NCBI GenBank assembly: GCA_044867425.1
Contig: JBIOUX010000150.1
Span: 3,052-67,051 of the forward strand
DNA from: CAWBJP01 sp044867425
Lineage (GTDB): Bacteria > Actinomycetota > Acidimicrobiia > IMCC26256 > BP-133
Direction: 5' to 3'
DNA: 64,000 bases
Below the pieces are notes generated by a model. The model did not search any database. It saw nothing but the letters and a program-made list of their open reading frames with translations, and was not told the origin of the DNA. Shown piece by piece: positions 25,243-32,286 of this stretch. The position numbers and the translations under genes are program-made. Numbering within the stretch: the first letter of the stretch is position 1; each line of letters opens with the position of its first letter.

Positions 25243-25352
25243 AGGGGGCGAGGGGCGGGGTGAGCGGCGCCACGACCAAAGGTGTTGGCAGTTTGGCCGC
25301 TCACAGCGGCAAGAACGCCAACGCCTTGGCGCGTGAGGGGCGGCGCCGATGA
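25239..25352 (+). CDS. 37-residue ORF bridging ctaD and ctaF
   Basis: ATG 25239 overlaps the ctaD stop as ATGA, and its own TGA overlaps the ctaF ATG at 25349 as ATGA, so a ribosome could pass through all three genes. The product starts MKGARGGVSGATTKGVG and ends REGRRR. It is basic and has no membrane helix. Most of its codons lie in a long hairpin (25276-25329), so the frame may have arisen from insertion of a palindromic element between two genes that once overlapped directly. Confidence 0.4.
   Translation: MKGARGGVSGATTKGVGSLAAHSGKNANALAREGRRR
25276..25329. repeat. Long imperfect hairpin with 3-base loop, between ctaD and ctaF
   Basis: Arms of about 25 bases (25276-25301 and 25305-25329) flank the loop CAC. 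The inner part, GTGTTGGC...GCCGCT-CAC-AGCGGC...GCCAACGC, has the architecture of the 41-bp repeats (arms starting GCGTT, loop of three) but a diverged sequence. Confidence 0.55.
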
Positions 25353-25738
25353 AGACGGCGGCCGTCGTGATGGCGGGGATTGGGCTGTTCCTCGTCCCCT
25401 TCACTGCCTGGTACTGGCTGGCGGCGGCCGAACACGGCGGGGCCACGGCCCTCTTGGCCACGGTCACCGGCCTGCTGTTCATGGGGGCCTACCTGTACCG
25501 CCAGGGCCAGCGGATAGGGCCGAGGCCCGAGGACCGTCCTGACGCCACTCCCTCCGAGGGGGCCGGCGAGGTCGGCGTCTTCCCCGCCCGCAGCCCCTGG
25601 CCCGCCGTCATGGGGGTGGCGGCGGCCCTCACCGGCTTCTTTCTCGTCTTCAGTCGCTGGCTGGCTGTCCCGGGGTTGGTGCTTCTGGTGCTGGCGGCGG
25701 GCGCGCTGGCAACTGAGTCGCAACGGGCCCGGGACTGA
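25349..25738 (+). CDS. ctaF: Actinobacterial cytochrome c oxidase subunit IV
   Basis: The 129-residue protein has four predicted TM helices in two pairs. The pairs are separated by a soluble loop containing RPEDRPDATPSEGAGEVGVF and the aromatic segment SPWPAVMG. This matches the CtaF subunit found only in actinobacterial bcc-aa3 supercomplexes, including length. Position after ctaC and ctaD confirms it. The start overlaps the preceding 37-codon ORF. Confidence 0.88.
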   Translation: MKTAAVVMAGIGLFLVPFTAWYWLAAAEHGGATALLATVTGLLFMGAYLYRQGQRIGPRPEDRPDATPSEGAGEVGVFPARSPWPAVMGVAAALTGFFLVFSRWLAVPGLVLLVLAAGALATESQRARD

Positions 25739-25833
25739 CACAACTGCCCCGTTCTGTTCGAATCGGACCCGGTTACTGGATAGGGCTGGGGGTAGCATCA
25801 GGACATCGGGGCGCAAATCCATGGAGGCGCCTG

Positions 25834-28146
25834 ATGTCGAAGCCGTTGCGGCCCCCTGGACGACCTCGGCGGCGGGAGGAAGCCTTCCTCCAGCTGCTCA
25901 AGGCCATCGCCGTGGCGGCCAATGAGGCGACCACGGTCGAAGATGCACTCCAGCGGGCCCTCGACGAGGTGTGCGCCTACACCGGATGGGCGGTGGGGCA
26001 CGTCTACCTTCCCGACGAGACGGGGACGCTGCTGCCCACGTCCCTGTGGTATCTGAGGAACGGTGAGCTCAGCCGGTTCCGGGAGGCCACCGAGCAGACC
26101 CCGCTGCCACTCGGCATCGGCCTGCCCGGAAGGGTGGCGCAGTCGGGCCGGCCGGCGTGGGTCGCCGATGTCACCACCGACGACAACTTCCCCCGGGCGG
26201 AGGCGGCCCGGAAGGTCGGCATCAAGGCCGCCGCGGCGTTCCCCGTGCTGGTCGATGAGGAGGTGGTCGCCGTCCTCGAGTTCTTCACCCGGGAGCGGCT
26301 CGACCCTGACGAACCCTTCCTCGAGCTGGCCACCCACCTCGGCACCCAACTCAGCCGGGTGGTGGAGCGGCGGCGGGCGGAGGACGCGCTGCGGGCCGGC
26401 GAGGAGCGGCTCCGAGCGGTCATCGAGACCGCGGGGGATGCCTTCATCGGGATGGACGACGCCGGCCTGGTCACCGACTGGAACCGGCGGGCCGAGGAGG
26501 CGTTCGGCTGGTCCCGGGAGGAGGCCGTCGGGCAGCCGGTGGCCGAGCTGCTCATCCCGGGGCGGTTCCGGTCCTCGCACCGCCAGGGCATCCAACGCTT
26601 CCTGTCCACCGGGACGACCGCCATCCTCGGGCAACGGTTGGAGCTGTGTGCCGTCGCCCGTGACGGCCGGGAGTTCCCGGTGGAGCTGTCCGTGTGGGCG
26701 ACCGAGGTGGGATCGACCTACGCCTTCAGTGCCTTCATCCACGACATCTCCGAGCGCAAGCACCTGGAGGCCGAGCTCATCAACCAGGCACTCCACGATC
26801 CCCTCACCGGCCTGGCCAACCGCACGCTGCTTCTGGACCGCCTGGCCCACGCGCTGGCGCGGGCCGAGCGGACCGGTTCCCCCAACACCGTGCTGTTCAT
26901 CGACCTCGATGCCTTCAAGACGGTCAACGACAGCCTGGGCCACGCCGTGGGCGACAAGCTGCTCATCGCCGTGGCCGAGCGGCTGGGGGCCGGCCTGCGA
27001 TCGACCGACACGATCGCCAGGTTGGGAGGGGACGAGTTCGCCGTCATGCTGGAGGACACGGGCACGGAGGTGGCGATCCAGATCGCCGAACGGCTGGCGG
27101 CGGGGCTGGCCTCACACCTGGCCGTCGGCGACCGGCAGATGTTGGTCCGGGCCAGCATCGGAATCGCCACCGGGGAACCCGGCCAGCGGGCCGCCGATGA
27201 GCTGTTGCGCGACGCCGACCTGGCCATGTACATGGCCAAGCGACAGGGCAAGGGCCGCTACGCCGTCTTCCAGGCGGTCATGCACACCGCCGCCCTGGAA
27301 CGTCTCGAGCTGGAGGCGGACCTCAGCCGCGCCCTGGGGGCGAGGGAGATCGTCGTGTACTACCAGCCGATCGTCCGGCTGGAGGATCGGTCAGTGGCGG
27401 GGATGGAGGCCCTGGTCCGGTGGAACCGGCCCGGCCACGGGCTCGTCGCTCCCGCCGGGTTCATCGGCGTCGCCGAGGAGACGGCCCTCATCCTCGACAT
27501 CGGCCGGTTCGTGCTCCAGGAAGCGTGCCGCCAGTTCGGGGTCTGGCGGTCCGAACACCCGGCTTCCCCGCCCGGGCAGCTGAGCGTCAACCTCTCGGCG
27601 CTTCAGCTCAAGGACAAGCGACTCGTCGACGACGTGGGCGAGGCGCTGGAGTTGGCGGGTCTGAAGCCGGGCTGCCTCGTCCTCGAGATCACCGAGAGCA
27701 TGCTCATGGAAGAGCCCGAGACGGCAGTGGAGCGGCTCCGGGACCTGAAGGCGCTCGGCGTCCGGCTGGCCATCGACGACTTCGGCACCGGCTATTCCTC
27801 GCTCAGCTACCTGCGCCGGTTCCCGGTCGACGTGCTCAAGATCGACAAAACCTTCGTCGGGGCCCTGGCCGGCGGCCCCGAGGACGCCGCCCTGGCCCAT
27901 GCCATCGTGAAACTGGCCCAGACCCTGAACCTGGGCACGGTGGCCGAGGGCATCGAGACGGAGCAGCAGCTGGACGAGGTCCGCCGGCTCGGCTGCGAGC
28001 TCGGTCAGGGCTACCTCTTCGCCCGCCCCCTTCCCGCCGACGCCGTAGCCGAGTTGCTGCACGCCGGGCGCCCGCTGGCGGCGGTTCAGGACCTCGCCGA
28101 CGGCGCCTCCTCCTCGTCCACCTCCTCCCCGTCCACCACGTCGTAG
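25834..28146 (+). CDS. GAF-PAS-GGDEF-EAL cyclic di-GMP signalling protein
   Basis: Domain order in 770 residues is GAF (about 15-170), PAS (about 185-310), GGDEF (about 315-480) and EAL (about 490-745). GGDEF is intact (RLGGDEFAV near 398) with an upstream RSTD that fits an allosteric I-site. EAL is intact (MEALVRWN near 523; DDFGTGYSS). It may make and degrade cyclic di-GMP depending on the sensory input. No membrane helix is seen. GGAGG lies seven bases before the ATG; TAGCAT at 25793-25798 is a possible -10. The last 20 codons, a Ser/Thr tail, overlap the end of qcrB on the other strand. Confidence 0.9.
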   Translation: MSKPLRPPGRPRRREEAFLQLLKAIAVAANEATTVEDALQRALDEVCAYTGWAVGHVYLPDETGTLLPTSLWYLRNGELSRFREATEQTPLPLGIGLPGRVAQSGRPAWVADVTTDDNFPRAEAARKVGIKAAAAFPVLVDEEVVAVLEFFTRERLDPDEPFLELATHLGTQLSRVVERRRAEDALRAGEERLRAVIETAGDAFIGMDDAGLVTDWNRRAEEAFGWSREEAVGQPVAELLIPGRFRSSHRQGIQRFLSTGTTAILGQRLELCAVARDGREFPVELSVWATEVGSTYAFSAFIHDISERKHLEAELINQALHDPLTGLANRTLLLDRLAHALARAERTGSPNTVLFIDLDAFKTVNDSLGHAVGDKLLIAVAERLGAGLRSTDTIARLGGDEFAVMLEDTGTEVAIQIAERLAAGLASHLAVGDRQMLVRASIGIATGEPGQRAADELLRDADLAMYMAKRQGKGRYAVFQAVMHTAALERLELEADLSRALGAREIVVYYQPIVRLEDRSVAGMEALVRWNRPGHGLVAPAGFIGVAEETALILDIGRFVLQEACRQFGVWRSEHPASPPGQLSVNLSALQLKDKRLVDDVGEALELAGLKPGCLVLEITESMLMEEPETAVERLRDLKALGVRLAIDDFGTGYSSLSYLRRFPVDVLKIDKTFVGALAGGPEDAALAHAIVKLAQTLNLGTVAEGIETEQQLDEVRRLGCELGQGYLFARPLPADAVAELLHAGRPLAAVQDLADGASSSSTSSPSTTS

Positions 28147-29501
28147 CCGCCGAAGGGCGTGCGGACCACCCGGTGGACGGGCGGCTCGGGCGGCCGGCCG
28201 GCCCGGGCGGCCAGCTCCCGGCAGATGCGCCGGGTGAGCCAGAACACCGCTGCCGGGAGGACGAAGGCCAGGACCCGGAAGGTGGTGGTGATGGACTCGG
28301 GCGACACCTGGAGGAGGGAGGCCAGGATGTCGTTGCTGCCGGCCAGGAACAGCACCACGTAGAAGGCGAACACGGCCGTCCCCACGGCGCTGCGCAACGG
28401 CGCGTCCCGGGGCCGGTCGAGCAGGTTGTGGGCCGACCGGTCGCCGGTGAAGCGGGCCTCCAGGAACGGCCACAGGTACATGGCCCCGAAGGTCAGCCCG
28501 GGGAGCAGCACCCCGGGGAAGAAGGGGTTGGGGATGGTGAAGCCGAAGGCCCGCACCTCCCAGGCGGGCATGAGGCGCAACGCCCCGTCGACCCAGCCCA
28601 TGTACCAGTCGGGCTGCGACGCCGAGGAGACGGCGGTGGTGCTGAGCTGGGTGGAGAACGGCCCGTAGATCCAGATGGGATTGATCTGGGCCAGCCCGCC
28701 GAGGGCGCAGAGCACGGCCGTCACCACCAGGAACAGGCCGATCGACTTGGTGGCGTAGGCGGGCCACAGGCGGGAGCCGATGATGTTGTCCTCCGTCCGC
28801 CCGGGTCCCTTGAACTGGGTGTGCTTCTGGCGCCACACCATGCCCAGGTGGACGGAGAGGAGGGCCACGATCAGCGCCGGGATCAACAGCACGTGCATGA
28901 CGAAGAACCGGGGGATGATGGCCGGGTCGGGGAACTCGCCGCCGAAGAACAGGAAGGCCAGGGCCGGACCGGCCACGGGGACGGACAGGGCGATGGAGTA
29001 GGCCACCCGCACCCCCGTCCCCGACAGGAGGTCGTCGAGCAGGGAGTAGCCGAAGAACCCGTTGCCGATGGCCAGCACCAGGAGCGTGACCCCCACCAGC
29101 CAGTTGAGCTCCCGGGGCCGGCGGAAGGCGCCGGTGAAGAAGACCCGCATGAGGTGGACGACCAGGGCGGCGATGAACACCAGCGCCGCCCAGTGGTGGA
29201 TCTGGCGCATGACCAGCCCGGCCCGGACCTCGAAGCTGAGCTGGAGTCCCGACCGGTAGGCGGCCGACATCTCCAGGCCCCGCAGGGGCGGGTAGGGGCC
29301 CTGGTAGACGACCTCGCGGGACGACGCCTCGAAGAAGAAGGTGAGAAAGACGCCCGTGGCCAGGAGGATCACGAAGCAGTAGAGGGCGATCTCGCCGATC
29401 ATGAACGACCAGTGGTCGGGGAAGATCCGGTTCACGGCGGCGTTGGCGAAGCGGGCCAACCCCAGGCGGGTGTCCACCCAGCGGGCCAGGCGGCGGATCA
29501 C
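28086..29501 (-). CDS. qcrB: Cytochrome bc complex cytochrome b subunit
   Basis: The 471-residue polytopic protein has the two His pairs for hemes b: MRQIHHWAALVF with VVHLMRVFF, and RFFVMHVLL with LLSVHLGMVW. The Qo-site motif reads PDWYMGW in place of PEWY, as in actinobacteria. It oxidises menaquinol in the bcc-aa3 supercomplex. It is shorter than most actinobacterial QcrB (around 540 residues), mainly at the C-terminus, which ends in an acidic EEVDEEEAPSARS tail. The start GTG 29501 is 11 bases after the qcrA stop. The 3' end overlaps the convergent GGDEF-EAL gene by 61 bases. Confidence 0.94.
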   Translation of the reverse strand: MIRRLARWVDTRLGLARFANAAVNRIFPDHWSFMIGEIALYCFVILLATGVFLTFFFEASSREVVYQGPYPPLRGLEMSAAYRSGLQLSFEVRAGLVMRQIHHWAALVFIAALVVHLMRVFFTGAFRRPRELNWLVGVTLLVLAIGNGFFGYSLLDDLLSGTGVRVAYSIALSVPVAGPALAFLFFGGEFPDPAIIPRFFVMHVLLIPALIVALLSVHLGMVWRQKHTQFKGPGRTEDNIIGSRLWPAYATKSIGLFLVVTAVLCALGGLAQINPIWIYGPFSTQLSTTAVSSASQPDWYMGWVDGALRLMPAWEVRAFGFTIPNPFFPGVLLPGLTFGAMYLWPFLEARFTGDRSAHNLLDRPRDAPLRSAVGTAVFAFYVVLFLAGSNDILASLLQVSPESITTTFRVLAFVLPAAVFWLTRRICRELAARAGRPPEPPVHRVVRTPFGGYDVVDGEEVDEEEAPSARS

Positions 29502-29512
29502 GACTGGTCCAC

Positions 29513-30343
29513 TTACTGGTCCCGGTTCCAGAAGGCGGGGCCGATGGGCTCGGGGTAGTCGGAGCGGGCCACCAGGTAGCCGTCCCGGTCGACGGCCAGG
29601 GGCAGCTGGGGGAGGGGGCGGGTGGCGGGCCCGAACACGGGCCGGGCGCCGCGGAGGACCTCGAAGGTGCTCTGGTGGCAGGGGCAGAGGAGCCGGTGCT
29701 CCGTCTCCTGGTAGAGCCCGACGGGGCAGGCCACATGGGTGCAGATCTTGGAGAAGGCGATGTGGCCGTCCGGCGCCCAGCCGGCCCGCTCCGGGGCCAG
29801 GTGCAGCAGCTCCGGTTCCACCCGGATGAGCACGGTGGCGCTGTCCTCGGCGTTGGTGTGGCCCTGGGGGAAGACGGTGAGGAGCCCGCCCACCTCCAGG
29901 TCGCCGGGGCGCACCAGCCGGCCGTCCTCGGTGACCAGGCGCGACCCCCGCCGCCACGCCGTCTGGAACAGGGCCCGGCCCGGGCTGGGCCCGAGGGAGC
30001 GGATGGGGAAGAGGGCGGCCAGCCCCAGCGCCCCCAGGCTGGTGGCCAGCAGCCGGCTGAGGAAGCGGCGGCGGGCGAAGCTCCGTTCCCCGGCCTTGAA
30101 GCTGGCGGAGAAGGCCTCGATGTCCTCGGGCCGGGATTCGAGCGGGGGCCGCTCGGCCACCACCTCCTCGTCGGGGAACAGGTGGCGGGCCCACAGGAGC
30201 ACGGCGACGCCCACCCCGCCCAGGCTGACGCCGAGCAGGGCGCCCTCGAGCTGGGGCTGGCCGCCGTTGACGTAGACGGCCGTGAGCCCCAGGGCGGCCA
30301 GGGTGCTCGTCACCAGGGCGAGGGCGATGCGGCGCTCGGTCAC
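29513..30343 (-). CDS. qcrA: Rieske iron-sulfur subunit of the cytochrome bc complex
   Basis: The 276-residue protein has N-terminal TM helices (ALALVTSTLAALGLTAVYV and a second pair) and a third helix near residue 120, the extended actinobacterial QcrA layout. The C-terminal Rieske fold has CTHVACPVG and CPCHQSTF, providing the two Cys and two His for the 2Fe-2S cluster. GTG 30343 overlaps the qcrC stop as GTGA. It passes electrons from menaquinol to the diheme QcrC. Confidence 0.93.
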   Translation of the reverse strand: MTERRIALALVTSTLAALGLTAVYVNGGQPQLEGALLGVSLGGVGVAVLLWARHLFPDEEVVAERPPLESRPEDIEAFSASFKAGERSFARRRFLSRLLATSLGALGLAALFPIRSLGPSPGRALFQTAWRRGSRLVTEDGRLVRPGDLEVGGLLTVFPQGHTNAEDSATVLIRVEPELLHLAPERAGWAPDGHIAFSKICTHVACPVGLYQETEHRLLCPCHQSTFEVLRGARPVFGPATRPLPQLPLAVDRDGYLVARSDYPEPIGPAFWNRDQ

Positions 30344-31101
30344 TGCCGGGTCCCGATCCAGAAGGCGGCCAGGAGCATGGGTCCGAGACCCACCAGCCAC
30401 GCCACCAGCCCCTCAGGGACGGGCCCGAGCCGGCCCAGGGGGGCGCCGCCCCGGTCGTCGGTGTGGCGCAGGTAGAGGAGGTAGCGGACGGTGGAGTCGA
30501 CGGCGTAGGCGTCGAGGGTCTCGGGGCCGAACTGGGGCATGGCCCCCGGTCCGATGCGGATGGCCTCGGCGATCTGGACGGCGGTGGCCTGGCGCACCCC
30601 GGGGGCGAACACGGCCTGGCCCAGGGCGCCGCCCGAGCCGGCCGAGTTGTGACAGGCGGCGCAGTTGGCGGTGTAGGTCTGGCTGCCGAGGGCGAGGTCG
30701 CCGGCATCGGGGTTGACGGCGGGGATGGGCGGGCCATCTCCCAGCGAGGCGACGTAGGCGGTGAGGTCGGCGATCTCCCCGGGCGAGTAGGCCGGAGGCT
30801 TGCGCTCGGCCACGGCCCGGGGCTCGTCGAGCGGCATCCGGCCGGTGGAGAGGTAGAAGTCGGCGGCGGCGGCGCCCACCCCGATGAGCGGCGGGCCGAG
30901 CCGGGTGCCCCGCCCCTCGAGCCCGTGGCACGACGAGCAGCCCGTCTCGTAGAGGCGCCGGCCCGCCGCCGGGTCGCCGGCGGTTCCTGCGGACTGTGCT
31001 GAGGCTCCCGCCGCCCCGCCCCAGGTTGGCGCCGCCCCGCCCAGGAGCAGGACGAGCAAGCCGGCGCCGGCCAGTGCCAGGGTCCGCCCGGGAACCGTCA
31101 C
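30340..31101 (-). CDS. qcrC: Diheme cytochrome c subunit of the bc complex
   Basis: The 253-residue protein has an N-terminal signal or anchor (TLALAGAGLLVLLLGG), two cytochrome c domains with CSSCHGLEG and CAACHNSAG heme sites, later Met ligand candidates (GRMPLDEP, GAMPQFGP) and a C-terminal TM helix (VAWLVGLGPMLLAAFWIG). Two fused c domains replace a soluble cytochrome c in actinobacteria and pass electrons directly to CtaC. The GTG start overlaps the ctaE stop (GTGA). Confidence 0.93.
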   Translation of the reverse strand: MTVPGRTLALAGAGLLVLLLGGAAPTWGGAAGASAQSAGTAGDPAAGRRLYETGCSSCHGLEGRGTRLGPPLIGVGAAAADFYLSTGRMPLDEPRAVAERKPPAYSPGEIADLTAYVASLGDGPPIPAVNPDAGDLALGSQTYTANCAACHNSAGSGGALGQAVFAPGVRQATAVQIAEAIRIGPGAMPQFGPETLDAYAVDSTVRYLLYLRHTDDRGGAPLGRLGPVPEGLVAWLVGLGPMLLAAFWIGTRQ

Positions 31102-31706
31102 GGGAACAGGAACAGGGTGGCGAACATGAACAGCCAGACCACGTCGACGAAGTGCCAGTAGTAGGAGAGCACCTCGACGGCGTCGGTCGCCTCCGCCCCG
31201 AAGTTGGGGTTGGCGGAGCGGAACAGCATGATGGCCATGGTCACCACGCCGCCAGTCACGTGCAGCCCGTGGAAGCCGGTCATGACGAAGAAGGCCGAGC
31301 CGTAGGCGTGGGAGGCGGGGCCGAAGCTGGCCGCCGACCATTCCCGGGCCTGGTTGGCCAGGAAGACCACGGCCAGCAGGCCGGTCAGGACCACCAGTTG
31401 GCGGAACCGATCCCGGCGGCCGGCGGCGATGGCCCGGACGGCCAGCTGCATGGTCCCGCTGGAGGCGACGAGGAGGACCGTGGCCAGCCCCGTGAACGCC
31501 GTCTCGAGCTCCACGCCGGCCGGGGGCCAGGGGCCGGTAGCCGCCGACCGCAGCGTGAAGTAGGCGCCGAAGAGGGAGCCGAAGAACGTGACCTCGGACG
31601 CCAGCCACACCACCGTCCCGAGGGGGAGGAGCGGGATCCGCCCCGGGGCGCGGGGTGTCTCCGCCGCCTCGGGGGCGCGCGCCGGAGCGGCCACGGGTCG
31701 GGTCAC
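31098..31706 (-). CDS. ctaE: Cytochrome c oxidase subunit III
   Basis: The 202-residue protein has five TM helices typical of short actinobacterial CtaE. Family motifs are visible: WLASEVTFFGSLFGAYF, FFVMTGFHGLHVTGG and SYYWHFVDVVWLFMF. It stabilises subunit I and proton pumping. GTG 31706 overlaps the stop of the upstream membrane protein. It is co-transcribed with qcrC-qcrA-qcrB, as in mycobacteria. Confidence 0.94.
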   Translation of the reverse strand: MTRPVAAPARAPEAAETPRAPGRIPLLPLGTVVWLASEVTFFGSLFGAYFTLRSAATGPWPPAGVELETAFTGLATVLLVASSGTMQLAVRAIAAGRRDRFRQLVVLTGLLAVVFLANQAREWSAASFGPASHAYGSAFFVMTGFHGLHVTGGVVTMAIMLFRSANPNFGAEATDAVEVLSYYWHFVDVVWLFMFATLFLFP

Positions 31707-32179
31707 GGGGCCTCCCGGCGGGGCACCGGCGAGCGGAGGGGCGCCGGGGCGCGCCACAGACCGATGAGGAGGCACACCAGGACCGCTTCGAACAAGGTGG
31801 TGACCACGCCGCCGGCGCCCAGCGGCTCCACCTCGCCGGCCGCCGGCCCGAGGAAGGGCACCCCGACGGTGCGGGTCACCACATAGAGCAGGATCACGGC
31901 GGCGTTGCCCACGATCCCGAGCAGGCACAGAGCCCGCTCCGGCCCGGTCCGCTCCGGCACCAGGCCGCCGGTCTCGTCATAGCGCCAGGGAGCGGCGAGC
32001 AGAAGGGCGCCGAAGAACACCTGCCCGAGGGCGGCCAGGGCGAAGAACAGCCCGTAGCCCCACCATTCCCGCAGGTGCTCGGGCGCCACCAGGCCATGGG
32101 CCACGCCGGCGGCGACGGAGAGCGCTCCCGCCTGGAGGCGCAGGCGCAGCCGCGCCGCAGGAAGTGCGGGAGCCGCCAT
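31703..32179 (-). CDS. Four-TM membrane protein leading the ctaE-qcr operon
   Basis: The 158-residue product has about four TM helices (for example GYGLFFALAALGQVFFGALL and LLGIVGNAAVILLYVV) with short loops, including AHGLVAPEHLREWW and RTVGVPFLGPAAGEVE. It is unlike known Cta or Qcr subunits. Its stop overlaps the ctaE start by four bases, so it is made together with the respiratory complex and may be an assembly or accessory factor. Family unknown to me. Confidence 0.65.
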   Translation of the reverse strand: MAAPALPAARLRLRLQAGALSVAAGVAHGLVAPEHLREWWGYGLFFALAALGQVFFGALLLAAPWRYDETGGLVPERTGPERALCLLGIVGNAAVILLYVVTRTVGVPFLGPAAGEVEPLGAGGVVTTLFEAVLVCLLIGLWRAPAPLRSPVPRREAP

Positions 32180-32249
32180 CAGCCGGGGCGGCTACCCGGT
32201 GCCAGCACCGGCCAAACCGCGCGCCTGCCAATACCTGGGGCCCACGGCT

Positions 32250-32286
32250 TAGAGTCTGCCCCATGGGGGAACTACGATCCGGATGA
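32250..32286 (+). promoter_or_regulatory. Leaderless promoter and 7-codon upstream ORF
   Basis: TAGAGT (32250-32255) lies seven bases before ATG 32263. That ATG opens a heptapeptide ORF (MGELRSG) whose TGA at 32284-32286 overlaps ATG 32283 of the oxidase gene as ATGA. The short ORF could deliver ribosomes to the main start or control it. Confidence 0.4.
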
